From NCBI RefSeq assembly GCF_025457425.1, contig NZ_JAMXIA010000001.1, forward strand, positions 124,001-188,000: a DNA stretch of 64,000 nt. Direction: 5' to 3'. Position 1 is the stretch's first letter, and each line of letters begins with the position of its first letter. The notes under the pieces are model-generated. The model made no database searches. It was not told where the DNA came from and worked only from the letters and a program-made list of their open reading frames with translations. Shown here piece by piece: positions 15,807 to 23,833 of this stretch. The DNA is from Chryseobacterium foetidum. Its GTDB lineage: Bacteria; Bacteroidota; Bacteroidia; Flavobacteriales; Weeksellaceae. Both the position numbers and the translations under genes were made by a program.

Positions 15807-18200
15807 TTAATTTCTCAACGGCTTTCCTTTCTGCAACATAAACTGAATTCTCTCCAAAGTTTTTCTCTCTCCACAAAGCTGTAAAAAAGTTTCTCTCTCA
15901 AGATTCAATAAATACTGTTCGGTAACAACTGTTGGTTCAGAAAGATTTCCGCCTACCAGAACATTCGCTAGTTTATCTGCTATTTTCTTATCATGCTCGG
16001 AAATGAAATTTCCGGTTAACATTTGGTCAGTTCCCACGTAGAACATGCCCAAAGCATCTTTTCCAAGAACTTTTACAGTTTGCTCGATGGGTTGAGTATA
16101 GCCGTGTTCTGCCAGACTTTTAGCCATCATTTTTGCGGTCATAATCTGCGTTCTTTTATCAACGACCACGATGTCTTTTCCTTTTTCAAGAATTCCCATG
16201 TCGTAAGCCTCGTAGGCTGAAGTGGCGACTTTTCCCATTGCGATATTCATGAAAGCCTCACGGAGACGGTTGTTTTTCACATCATCACTGTGGAATTCTC
16301 TTGAAGTTCTCAAAGCAAATTCTTTTGTTCCGCCACCACCAGGAATGACGCCGACTCCGGTTTCAACCAATCCGATGTAGGTTTCTGCAGCTGCGACTAC
16401 TCGGTCGGCGTGCATCGTCATTTCGCAACCACCGCCTAAAGTCATTCCGTGAGGAGCGACTACGACAGGAATTGAGGAATAACGAACTCGCATCATCGAT
16501 TTTTGGAAATATGCAATCGCCATATTCAAATCATCCCAATCTTGCTCGATTGCCATCATTAATATCATCGCTAAATTGGCTCCGACAGAGAAATTCGTGC
16601 CTTGATTTCCAATCACTAAACCGTCGTATTCTTTTTCAGCTAAATCAATGGCTCGGTTTAATCCATCCAGAACTTCGCCGCCTAGAGAATTCATCTTGGA
16701 ACGGATTTCAAAATTGATAATTCCGTCGCCCAAATCTTCAATAGAAGAACCTGAATTGCTCCAAAGCGTTTTGTTTTTTCTGATATTATCTAAAATGATA
16801 AATGATTCCTGACCTGGAATATTATTGTAATTTCCTGAGTTTTTATCGAAGAAAATGCTTTGTCCGTCGTCGTTGACTTTGTAGAATGATTCAACGTTTT
16901 TTACCCAATCAGAAACTTCATAACCCGCTTCTTTCGCCAGTTCAATTCCTTTTTGAACTCCAACAGAATCCCAAATTTCGAAAGGTCCGTTTTCCCAACC
17001 GAAACCTGCTCTCATCGCATCGTCGATTTTGTAAACTTCGTCAGAAATTTCAGGAACTTTGTGAGAAACGTAAGCGAACAATGCGCCCAAAGATTTTCTG
17101 TAAAGCTCTCCAGCTTTGTCTTTTCCACCAATTAAAACTTTGAAACGGTCAATTGGTTTGTCGATATTTTTAGTTAATTCTAAAGTCGGGAAAGAAGATT
17201 TTCCCTGAAGTTCGTATTCTAAAGTGTCGAGATTTAATCCGTGAATTTCAGATTTTCCGTCCTTACCTTTCACTTTTTTATAGAAACCTTGTTCTGTTTT
17301 TGAACCCAACCATTTGTTGTCTACCATTTTCTGAATGTACTCAGGAAGGGCGAAAACATTGTTGAAATCATTCGCTTCAGCACCGCTTTGACGAACTCCG
17401 TTGGCCACCATCACCAAAGTATCCAAACCAACCACATCGGCTGTTCTGAAAGTTGCAGACTTTGGTCGACCAATAATTGGACCCGTCAATTTATCAACAT
17501 CAGAAACATTTAAACCTAATTTCTGAACATTATGAAGCAAATCCATCATCGAGAAAACGCCGATTCTGTTGGCAATAAACGCGGGTGTATCTTTTGCTAA
17601 AACGGTTGTCTTTCCTAAGAATTTTGCACCGTATTCCATGTAGAATTTCGCGATTTCTGGGTCTGTTTCTTTAGTTGGAATGACTTCAAGAAGCGGTAAA
17701 TATCTTACAGGATTGAAAAAGTGCGTTCCCGCAAAATATTTTTTAAAATCATCGCTTCGTCCTTCCACCAACATATTGATTGGAATTCCTGAAGTATTGG
17801 ACGAAACTAAAGTTCCGGCTTTTCTGAACTGTTCGATTTTTTCGTAAACCGATTTTTTGATGTCGAGTTTTTCAACGACAACTTCAATAATCCAGTCTGT
17901 GTCTTTGATTTTTGGTAAATCGTCATCGAAATTTCCGACCTTAATTCTTTCCGCAAATTTCGGAGAATAGAGTAGTGCTGGACTTGATTTCTTCAGTTTT
18001 TCAAAGTTTTCTGAAGCAATTCTGTTGCGAACGGCTTTGTCTTCTTTGGTCAAACCTTTTTTCTGCTCGGCTTCGTTCAGCTCAAACGGAACAATATCGA
18101 GCAGTGAAACCTGCACGCCGATGTTGGCAAAGTGCGCAGCTATACCGCTTCCCATAATTCCTGAACCGAGAACCGTTACGTGTTTGATTCGTCTTTTCAT
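15807..18200 (-). CDS. 3-hydroxyacyl-CoA dehydrogenase / enoyl-CoA hydratase (FadN-like)
   Basis: A two-domain beta-oxidation enzyme of 797 residues. The NAD-dependent 3-hydroxyacyl-CoA dehydrogenase part comes first: GSGIMGSGIAAHFANIG (12-28) with a dinucleotide-binding motif, then SSNTSGIPI and GTHFFNPVRYLPLLEVI. The crotonase-like hydratase follows in the C-terminal 300 residues (VVVAPHGMTLGGGCEMTMHAD, VETGVGVIPGGGGTKE). This order matches Bacillus FadN and is the reverse of E. coli FadB. It hydrates enoyl-CoA and oxidises 3-hydroxyacyl-CoA for the thiolase encoded downstream. Repeat copy D lies in the gap toward marR. Confidence 0.93.
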   Translation of the reverse strand: MKRRIKHVTVLGSGIMGSGIAAHFANIGVQVSLLDIVPFELNEAEQKKGLTKEDKAVRNRIASENFEKLKKSSPALLYSPKFAERIKVGNFDDDLPKIKDTDWIIEVVVEKLDIKKSVYEKIEQFRKAGTLVSSNTSGIPINMLVEGRSDDFKKYFAGTHFFNPVRYLPLLEVIPTKETDPEIAKFYMEYGAKFLGKTTVLAKDTPAFIANRIGVFSMMDLLHNVQKLGLNVSDVDKLTGPIIGRPKSATFRTADVVGLDTLVMVANGVRQSGAEANDFNNVFALPEYIQKMVDNKWLGSKTEQGFYKKVKGKDGKSEIHGLNLDTLEYELQGKSSFPTLELTKNIDKPIDRFKVLIGGKDKAGELYRKSLGALFAYVSHKVPEISDEVYKIDDAMRAGFGWENGPFEIWDSVGVQKGIELAKEAGYEVSDWVKNVESFYKVNDDGQSIFFDKNSGNYNNIPGQESFIILDNIRKNKTLWSNSGSSIEDLGDGIINFEIRSKMNSLGGEVLDGLNRAIDLAEKEYDGLVIGNQGTNFSVGANLAMILMMAIEQDWDDLNMAIAYFQKSMMRVRYSSIPVVVAPHGMTLGGGCEMTMHADRVVAAAETYIGLVETGVGVIPGGGGTKEFALRTSREFHSDDVKNNRLREAFMNIAMGKVATSAYEAYDMGILEKGKDIVVVDKRTQIMTAKMMAKSLAEHGYTQPIEQTVKVLGKDALGMFYVGTDQMLTGNFISEHDKKIADKLANVLVGGNLSEPTVVTEQYLLNLERETFLQLCGERKTLERIQFMLQKGKPLRN

Positions 18201-18291
18201 ATGTAGATTTTATTATTTTGATTAATTTATGAGTTGATTTATAACCTTATTCTTTTACTTTTTCCCTTCCTTTTTCTAGCAGCGAATCTGT

Positions 18292-18392
18292 CACAGCCCG
18301 ACCTGAGTGGAGCTCTTTTTGCAAATTTCAGGGCTGGCAAATGCGATGGGAAATCTGCAAAAAAGTGGGAACTGAGGACATAAATGAAATAA
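18292..18392. repeat. Dispersed intergenic repeat, copy D
   Basis: Same orientation as copy B. It keeps the left end GCCCGACCTGAGTGGAGCTC and the TTTTT...AAAAAAG hairpin, with its own centre: TTTTTGCAAATTTC pairs with GAAATCTGCAAAAA around GGGCTGGCAAATGCGATGG. After GTGGGAACTGAGG the right end is degraded and lacks the GCTGCCC block. It fills the gap between marR and the fadN-like gene. Confidence 0.7.
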
Positions 18393-18425
18393 AGCTGAGG
18401 CTTTACCGAAATTTACGAACGAAGT

Positions 18426-18494
18426 TTATAACTGCCATAAAAATAAAATAGCTTGGACAATTCCAATTGCTGCACCAATAAAAGGCGGGATCAT
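18426..18494 (-). CDS. Possible 22-residue membrane peptide downstream of marR
   Basis: An ATG five bases after the marR stop opens a 22-codon frame (begins MIPPFIG, ends LFLWQL) that is entirely hydrophobic apart from one Gln in the middle and one near the end. It would form a single membrane helix. Its tight spacing to marR suggests translation from the same transcript. There is no recognisable homologue and no clear Shine-Dalgarno site, but such sites are weak in this phylum. It could also be the remnant of a larger gene cut by repeat copy D. Confidence 0.35.
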   Translation of the reverse strand: MIPPFIGAAIGIVQAILFLWQL

Positions 18495-18499
18495 TTAAA

Positions 18500-18952
18500 C
18501 TATTTCTTATTGTTCAGGTCGCTTGATATTTTCATAATTTCAGTCATGACTTCTTTGAAAACCTCCAGTTTTTCAGGGGCAATTTTTTCCATGACTCTCT
18601 TGTTGAAGTTAACAACGACTTCTTTTGATAAATTTCTTGAGTTCAGCCCTTTATCTGTAAGTTTGATAATCACTTCGCGCTTGTCCTGCGTTGTTTTTTC
18701 TTTGTAGATATAGCCGTTGTCTTCCAAAAGCTTAATGATTCTGGTAAGAGAAGTGGGCTCGATGGCCATTTTTGGACCTAAATTAGTGCTTCTGGTTCCT
18801 TCTTTAGGATCGATCTTGAGAAGTGTGAGCGCCTGTACCGCGGTGGAATCGTACTCCTGCGCAAGGTCTGAGTACATTTTCTGTACCGATATCCATGTCT
18901 GCTTCAGAATAAGATCGATGTTTTCAGTTTTTTCTTTATTGTTTTGATCCAT
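18500..18952 (-). CDS. MarR family transcriptional regulator of the fad genes
   Basis: A winged-helix regulator of 150 residues from the ATG at 18952. A longer start at 18979 would be a TTG overlapping the -7 box and is less likely. The recognition helix region is MAIEPTSLTRIIKLLEDNGYI, and the wing carries DKREVIIKLTDKG, both standard for MarR proteins. It heads the minus-strand unit with the beta-oxidation genes, so I infer that it represses them and responds to an acyl-CoA or fatty acid. Two perfect palindromes upstream (18992 and 19072) are the probable operators, implying autoregulation. Confidence 0.88.
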   Translation of the reverse strand: MDQNNKEKTENIDLILKQTWISVQKMYSDLAQEYDSTAVQALTLLKIDPKEGTRSTNLGPKMAIEPTSLTRIIKLLEDNGYIYKEKTTQDKREVIIKLTDKGLNSRNLSKEVVVNFNKRVMEKIAPEKLEVFKEVMTEIMKISSDLNNKK

Positions 18953-18976
18953 ACTTTTTTGTGTTATGGTGTTATC

Positions 18977-18984
18977 CAAATTTA
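18977..18984 (-). promoter_or_regulatory. Putative -7 box of the marR-fad unit
   Basis: Read on the minus strand it is TAAATTTG, an exact TAnnTTTG match. The transcript would start near 18972, about 20 bases before the ATG at 18952. The palindrome at 18992-19005 lies just upstream, inside the region RNA polymerase must contact. Confidence 0.55.
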
Positions 18985-18991
18985 ATAAATA

Positions 18992-19005
18992 TTATGCATG
19001 CATAA
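18992..19005. promoter_or_regulatory. Proximal palindromic operator, probably for MarR
   Basis: TTATGCATGCATAA is a perfect 14-base palindrome. It shares the core TATGCATGCATA with the second palindrome at 19072. It sits between the expected -33 and -7 elements of the marR promoter, a classical repressor position. Confidence 0.65.
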
Positions 19006-19071
19006 CAGTTTATAAAGTTAAAATTTGTTAACAATCTGACTGATAAGGACTTAAAAAGTATGAAAAGCATA

Positions 19072-19091
19072 ATACTATGCATGCATAGTAT
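19072..19091. promoter_or_regulatory. Distal palindromic operator, probably for MarR
   Basis: ATACTATGCATGCATAGTAT is a perfect 20-base palindrome with the same TATGCATGCATA core as 18992-19005. The centres are 83 bases apart, close to eight helical turns, so two bound dimers would lie on the same face of the DNA. It is in the short gap after the ABC ATPase stop. Confidence 0.65.
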
Positions 19092-19117
19092 GTAATATTG
19101 TTAACCAGAATGCTTTG

Positions 19118-20041
19118 TTAATGAATGTTTTGGATGATTTTCAGAATATCTTCGAAAGATTCGCATTGATAAGTTGTATTCGTATCAGAAATGTTCCAGA
19201 TTTTGTTCTGATAAGTAAAACTGAGACCTGACAGGTCTTTCTGAAAGTTTTTCTGCAAAAGCGAGTAGAGCATTTCTTTCTGAATCTCCGGCGAGCTGAT
19301 GGATGGTGCCACGAAGTTTTTATTGACCTGAAAAAGTGAGGCGTTGGTAAGCTCATCATTCTGTATCATAACATCTTCAACCATCCCGGCAAACAACTGT
19401 TTTTCTTTGATGTACCAGATTTTATCCGCAAATTCCTTTGCCAGACGCCAGTCGTGGGACGAAAAAAGGATTAATTTATTCTGTTCTTTGGCAAGTTTTC
19501 TGAGTGTTTTCAGAATGATGATTTTATTTTTCTCGTCGAGATGCGTTGTTGGTTCATCCAAAATTATAATGGGCGAATTTTGCGTCAATGCCCGTCCTAT
19601 AAATGCTTTCTGAAGATTTCCGTCGGAAAGATTTTTGAGCGGTGTATTTTTATATTGTGCAAGATCGAGTTCTTCAATAATTTCCGCAACTTCAGCTCTA
19701 TCCTGTTTTTTCAGCTCGAAATAAAAGGGATAGTAAATGTATTTTCCTAAAGAAATCAGGTCTTCAACTGTATAATTTTGCGGAATAACCGCTTTTGAAA
19801 AAACGATGGCAATATTTTCTGCAATTTCTTTTACAGTTAAATCTTTTACGTTTTTATTTTCAATTAAAATTTCGCCACCCAACAAAGGATTCTGATGGAG
19901 AATAGATTTGATTAAAGTTGTTTTTCCTACACCGTTATTTCCTATCAAAAGGCAGACGTCTCCCAATTTCAAAGATGCGTTGGCATTTGAAATAAGGGTT
20001 TTGTCGTAGCCGATGTTGGCTTGGTTGATTTGTAGGTGCAT
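19118..20041 (-). CDS. ABC transporter ATP-binding protein, FecE-like
   Basis: ATPase of an iron-siderophore/cobalamin-type importer, 307 residues. Walker A is GNNGVGKT (34-41), Walker B IIILDEPTT with Asp162-Glu163, and the H-loop His196. The signature motif reads LSDGN (138-142) instead of LSGGQ. About 75 residues follow the core domain (from about 230), an extension not needed for ATP hydrolysis. Its ATG lies one base from the stop of the small membrane protein gene upstream, so they are translationally linked. With the FecCD permease at 20510 it forms an inner-membrane importer. No periplasmic binding protein gene is next to it. Confidence 0.9.
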   Translation of the reverse strand: MHLQINQANIGYDKTLISNANASLKLGDVCLLIGNNGVGKTTLIKSILHQNPLLGGEILIENKNVKDLTVKEIAENIAIVFSKAVIPQNYTVEDLISLGKYIYYPFYFELKKQDRAEVAEIIEELDLAQYKNTPLKNLSDGNLQKAFIGRALTQNSPIIILDEPTTHLDEKNKIIILKTLRKLAKEQNKLILFSSHDWRLAKEFADKIWYIKEKQLFAGMVEDVMIQNDELTNASLFQVNKNFVAPSISSPEIQKEMLYSLLQKNFQKDLSGLSFTYQNKIWNISDTNTTYQCESFEDILKIIQNIH

Positions 20042-20042
20042 T

Positions 20043-20330
20043 TTATACTGAAATTAGAATAATAAATAAAATAAGTGGAATAAGACTAAAAATAAAGTAC
20101 AAAAATTTATATTCTTTAATATCAATTAAACTTAAAATCCCTAAAATTAATGATCCCAAAAATGCTGCAGGTATTCCAATCATAAACCACCAATTATGAC
20201 CGAAAGAGTAAATCCAATGCTTATCTAAGCTCATTCTAAACAGTTTTGAATATTCCAGAATTGCCACGCTAAATGCGAACATAAATATATTAGCAATAAT
20301 TAATTTCTTATATGTAATTCTGGCATTCAT
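20043..20330 (-). CDS. Hypothetical small membrane protein within the importer cluster
   Basis: A 95-residue protein with three predicted membrane helices (about 10-27, 45-66 and 72-94) and a Trp/His-containing loop (HWIYSFGHNWWFM). No family is recognised. It ends one base before the ATPase start, which argues for translation in the same operon. It lies between the ATPase and the permease, separated from the permease by a 179-base gap. It may assist the transporter or be a later insertion; there is no direct evidence for either. Confidence 0.65.
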   Translation of the reverse strand: MNARITYKKLIIANIFMFAFSVAILEYSKLFRMSLDKHWIYSFGHNWWFMIGIPAAFLGSLILGILSLIDIKEYKFLYFIFSLIPLILFIILISV

Positions 20331-20509
20331 CTGTTTATTATTTGATCATGCTAAAAAGGCCATCATAAAATTAGTTTAGATTCCTACGGAAAGACAAAGT
20401 GGAAGTATTTGTAGGACATTAAATTTTAAAAAAGATCCAACATCTGCGTCATCTGGAAAATCTGCGGGAGATTTAAAAAATTCACTATTGACTCATTCAC
20501 AATTCACTT

Positions 20510-21481
20510 TTACACTTTATTCTGCCTCAACAACATCATCAAAATTACAGGAATTCCAAAAACTGAGCTTATTACATTAAGAGGAATTTGCGTTTTTTCT
20601 GCGGCGATGGAGAAAATGAGCATGATGAGCATTCCTAAGAAGATATTTAAAATCCATTGCTGCCATAATTTTGCGGGATTGTAAATTAATCTGCAAAAGT
20701 GGGGAACGATAATTCCGATGAATAAAATGGGTCCTAAAAAAGCTGTAATAGAAGCAGAAAGCAGGGAAGAAGTGACAATGATAAGCAATTTTAAATGATT
20801 TAAATTTACTCCTAAACTTTGTGCGTAAGAACTTCCCAAAGAATTTCCGATTAGAGGTTTTATGGTTTTAAAACAAACAAATAATCCGATTGCTACCAAT
20901 ACTGAAAGGACAAAAATCTGATTTCGGGAAACCATATTGTTGGCTCCAAATGACCACAGAATATAATTTTTTAAACTTTGATTTTCAGCGTAAAACTGTA
21001 GCAGAGAAACAATCGCTCCCGCAAAAGCCGAAACTAAAAATCCGAAAATAATCAGGTAAGATTTATCCTGAAATTTACCGGACATCGACAGTAAAACAAG
21101 CATCAGAAGTAGACTTCCGACGATTGCGGACAAGCTTAAAAAACTGTTTTGTAAAAATTCTGGAAGCAAAATACTGTTTGAAAAGAAAATGTAAAATGCT
21201 ACCGATAAACTCGCAACTGATGTGATTCCTAAAATATCTGGTCCGGCAAGCGGATTTTGAAAGTATTCCTGCATCAGAAAACCTGAGGTTGGAATGGAAA
21301 TGCCAGCCAAAAGCATTGCCAAAACCCTGTTTACACGTATTTCAGCAATCTGACTGTTGGAATTTTCTCCAAAAAAATCATTGAAATTTAAACTTAAAAA
21401 TCCTGTGTTCAAATTAATAATAGAAACAATGAATATTGCTAAAATTAATACTGAACACAGGATTTTGAATTTTTTTGACAT
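20510..21481 (-). CDS. FecCD family ABC transporter permease
   Basis: A polytopic permease of 323 residues with about nine to ten helices. Family features include VNRVLAMLLAGISIPTSGFLMQEYFQNPLAGPDILGITS near the N-terminus and FIGIIVPHFCRLI toward the C-terminus. Such permeases form homodimers that pass iron-siderophore, heme or cobalamin across the inner membrane, driven by the ATPase encoded downstream. A TlpA-type lipoprotein gene lies 15 bases upstream on the same strand. The substrate is unresolved because no binding protein or TonB receptor is adjacent. Confidence 0.9.
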   Translation of the reverse strand: MSKKFKILCSVLILAIFIVSIINLNTGFLSLNFNDFFGENSNSQIAEIRVNRVLAMLLAGISIPTSGFLMQEYFQNPLAGPDILGITSVASLSVAFYIFFSNSILLPEFLQNSFLSLSAIVGSLLLMLVLLSMSGKFQDKSYLIIFGFLVSAFAGAIVSLLQFYAENQSLKNYILWSFGANNMVSRNQIFVLSVLVAIGLFVCFKTIKPLIGNSLGSSYAQSLGVNLNHLKLLIIVTSSLLSASITAFLGPILFIGIIVPHFCRLIYNPAKLWQQWILNIFLGMLIMLIFSIAAEKTQIPLNVISSVFGIPVILMMLLRQNKV

Positions 21482-21496
21482 TTTCTGAACGGAAAA

Positions 21497-22063
21497 TTAT
21501 TTTAAAAGCTTTGCCATCTTTTCATTCAACTGGGCTTCGCTGATCATACCTAGAGTTTCATCGGTTTTGTCGCCTTTCCTCATAAAAGTAAACGGAATTG
21601 CGCTGCCGTTCCACTCCTTAAAATTGGAAGCAAAAAAGTTGGCATCCAGCTGTGTTCCATCCAGTAAAACGGTGTAATCCTGAATTCCCTGCTCCTGTGT
21701 GAAACGCGGAACCTCAGAATTCCAGACTTCTTTCTGGTCTAGGCTTACAAAAGTAATTTTTACAGGCTGGCCTTTGAATTCTTCAATTTTATTTTTGAAA
21801 TGTGGAATTTCTTTTACACACGGTCCGCACCATGTTGCGAAGAAATTGGTAACATAAAGAGTATCGTTTTTCTTTCCCAAAAAGTCTGCTGTCTTTGCCA
21901 GAGTTACCATTGGCAAAGGCTTTGCTGCAGGTTGATCTTCTGTTTTTGCAACGGAATCTGTATTTTCAGAATTTGTATCTTGAGCTGTTTCCTGATTTGT
22001 ATTTTCCTTTTTGCATGATGACAAAGCGACCAAAACAAATGCTGACAAAATTAGTTTCTTCAT
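21497..22063 (-). CDS. TlpA-like thioredoxin-fold lipoprotein
   Basis: A 188-residue lipoprotein with lipobox LVALSSC (Cys17), a low-complexity Asn/Thr/Glu linker (18-48) and a thioredoxin-fold domain with the redox motif WCGPC (78-82). It would sit in the periplasm on a lipid anchor and reduce or exchange disulfides. It is the first gene of the unit with the FecCD permease, and diverges from a flavin/iron-sulfur oxidoreductase gene at 22092. The pairing suggests redox handling of the transported metal complex or of envelope thiols, but this is inference. Confidence 0.9.
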   Translation of the reverse strand: MKKLILSAFVLVALSSCKKENTNQETAQDTNSENTDSVAKTEDQPAAKPLPMVTLAKTADFLGKKNDTLYVTNFFATWCGPCVKEIPHFKNKIEEFKGQPVKITFVSLDQKEVWNSEVPRFTQEQGIQDYTVLLDGTQLDANFFASNFKEWNGSAIPFTFMRKGDKTDETLGMISEAQLNEKMAKLLK

Positions 22064-22073
22064 ATTTTTTATT

Positions 22074-22081
22074 TATTTTTG
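22074..22081 (+). promoter_or_regulatory. Putative -7 box for the ferredoxin-reductase-type gene
   Basis: TATTTTTG is an exact TAnnTTTG match that ends 10 bases before the ATG at 22092, so the leader would be only about 6 bases. It overlaps the short divergent region with the TlpA gene (start 22063). Confidence 0.45.
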
Positions 22082-22091
22082 GAATGAACTT

Positions 22092-23216
22092 ATGAAAGAG
22101 CAAATTTACAAAGGCAAACCCACGGAATTTCATCCGTTAAAAATAGCTAAAAAGCAAGACCTGACCAAAAATACTTTCACCCTGGAATTTGAAATTCCAG
22201 AGGATTTGGAGTGGCTTTTTTCGTTTGAGTCCGGTCAGTTTGTGACCGTTCTGTTTGAGGATGACGGGAAAGAATTTCTTAATGATTATTCAATAACTTC
22301 GGCTCCGTTTGAAAAAAAGATTACTTTAGGAATCAAGATCAGTTCTGAAGACAGCAGTGCTTCAAAACTTTACCAAAAATTTAATGAAGGCGATATCTTA
22401 TTTGTAAGTAAGCCGGCAGGAAGATTTACTTTGGTTTCAAAACCTAGCGAGTTCAGAACGATTGTGGGTTTTGCAGCTGGAATTGGGATTACGCCGGTTT
22501 TAAGCCATTTTAAAAATATTCTTCATCAGGAACCGAGAACAAGGCTTTTCCTTTTTTACGGGAACAGAAACTTTGAAAACCTTGCTTACCGTGAGGAACT
22601 TGATCAGCTTGCCCGTTTTTATGGCGACAGATTACAGATTTTCTACTTTTTTTCAAGGGAAAATACAGCAAACTCTTTTTTTTCAGGAAGACTTGATGAG
22701 AAAAAATTAAATTTAATCATCAATCAGATTCTCCATTTGGATGATACCGATGAAGAATCAACGATTTGGGATGCGGTGGATGAAGTTTTGATTTGTGGGA
22801 AAGGTGAAATGATAAAAAGCCTCGCCAACGCCTGCTACCAACACGGAATCCCGAAAAACAATATTCATTTTGAGCTTTTTGAAGAGTTTAACGACGATAT
22901 TTATCCTATAGAAAAAGAATTTCCACTGATAGAAAATATTGAGATTGAATATACGATGCTCGGGAAAAATTACCAGACTAAACTTCCTGATAACAGAGAA
23001 AAAATTCTGCAGCAGCTTTTAACTTTAAAATTTCCAGTACCATATTCCTGCAAATCAGGGATTTGTGGGAGTTGTGAATGTTATTTGGAAGAAGGCGAAG
23101 TTGAGCTTCTGGAGAACGAATATTTAACTGAAAAAGAAGAATCTCAGGGAAAAATTTTAGCCTGTATGTCGATTGCTAAAACTAAAAAAATAAAGCTTAA
23201 TTTTGATTTCAGTTGA
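22092..23216 (+). CDS. Ferredoxin--NAD(P)H reductase fused to 2Fe-2S ferredoxin (PaaE-like)
   Basis: A 374-residue electron-transfer enzyme. The order is an FAD-binding barrel (about 15-110; GQFVTVLF and DYSITSAPF), an NAD(P)-binding domain (about 115-275; GFAAGIGITPVLSHFK and VLICGKGEMI) and a C-terminal plant-type ferredoxin domain with Cys320, Cys325, Cys328 and Cys358. Relatives pass electrons from NAD(P)H to a partner oxygenase, as PaaE does in phenylacetyl-CoA epoxidation. No paa genes are nearby, so the partner is unknown. The start is the ATG at 22092; an upstream in-frame extension would overlap the TlpA coding region. The stop overlaps the next start. Confidence 0.88.
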   Translation: MKEQIYKGKPTEFHPLKIAKKQDLTKNTFTLEFEIPEDLEWLFSFESGQFVTVLFEDDGKEFLNDYSITSAPFEKKITLGIKISSEDSSASKLYQKFNEGDILFVSKPAGRFTLVSKPSEFRTIVGFAAGIGITPVLSHFKNILHQEPRTRLFLFYGNRNFENLAYREELDQLARFYGDRLQIFYFFSRENTANSFFSGRLDEKKLNLIINQILHLDDTDEESTIWDAVDEVLICGKGEMIKSLANACYQHGIPKNNIHFELFEEFNDDIYPIEKEFPLIENIEIEYTMLGKNYQTKLPDNREKILQQLLTLKFPVPYSCKSGICGSCECYLEEGEVELLENEYLTEKEESQGKILACMSIAKTKKIKLNFDFS

Positions 23217-23830
23217 GAATCATTAAAAACATATTCAAATTTATTTTTCTGTCAGCGGAAGTTGTTATTCTGCTGATGGCTTTGTGCAATGCGTGGGTTT
23301 TTGGGCTGACCAACGGAAGAACGTACACTAAAATTTCAAAAATTCCGCCACGTGAGGTTGCTTTGGTGTTGGGAACTTCGCCAAGAATGCGTTCAGGAGT
23401 TTCCAATCCGTATTTTACCAAAAGGATGGATGCAGCGGCACTACTTTATCATCATGGAAAGATAAAAACTATCATTGTAAGCGGTGAAAAAAGCAAGGGT
23501 TACGACGAACCTGCTGCCATGAAAAATTATCTGATTTATCAGGAAGGCGTTCCTGAACACATCATTGTAGAAGATCCAAAAGGTTTTAATACTTATAAAA
23601 GTATTCTCCGTTGCAAGAACACGTACAAAAAGAAAAACGTCATCATTGTTTCTCAGGGGTTTCACAATCTAAGAGCTTTATTTTTCGCCAGAAACAATTC
23701 TATGAATGCTTTGGGATTTGATGCTCAGGATGTATCAAAACCTGAGAGTTTCTATAGAAATCAATCCAGAGAAAGTCTTGCAAGAGTAGCTGCTGTGGCC
23801 TATTTCATACTCGGTATTTCGCCGGATTAA
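23213..23830 (+). CDS. SanA/YdcF family (DUF218) envelope protein
   Basis: A 205-residue protein with one N-terminal membrane helix (about 8-28) and a DUF218 domain. Visible signatures are ALVLGTSPRM, the central KTIIVSGEKS and the PAAMKNYL...VEDPKGFNT block. E. coli SanA, the best known relative, affects vancomycin permeability and envelope barrier function; its enzyme activity is unresolved. The start is a TTG whose last two bases form part of the TGA stop of the previous gene (TTGA), which favours coupled translation. It converges with tamL, whose stop is three bases away. Confidence 0.85.
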   Translation: MRIIKNIFKFIFLSAEVVILLMALCNAWVFGLTNGRTYTKISKIPPREVALVLGTSPRMRSGVSNPYFTKRMDAAALLYHHGKIKTIIVSGEKSKGYDEPAAMKNYLIYQEGVPEHIIVEDPKGFNTYKSILRCKNTYKKKNVIIVSQGFHNLRALFFARNNSMNALGFDAQDVSKPESFYRNQSRESLARVAAVAYFILGISPD

Positions 23831-23833
23831 ATT

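Noticed and set aside
20331..20509. 179-base gap in the importer cluster considered as a riboswitch or a degraded gene
   Set aside because: I found no conserved cobalamin-type or other riboswitch core and no coding remnant, only a loose TCCTAC/GTAGGA pairing and low-complexity words.
23213..23276. A later ATG start for the SanA-like gene
   Set aside because: It would remove most of the N-terminal membrane helix. The TTG overlapping the upstream stop keeps the helix and gives a coupled start.
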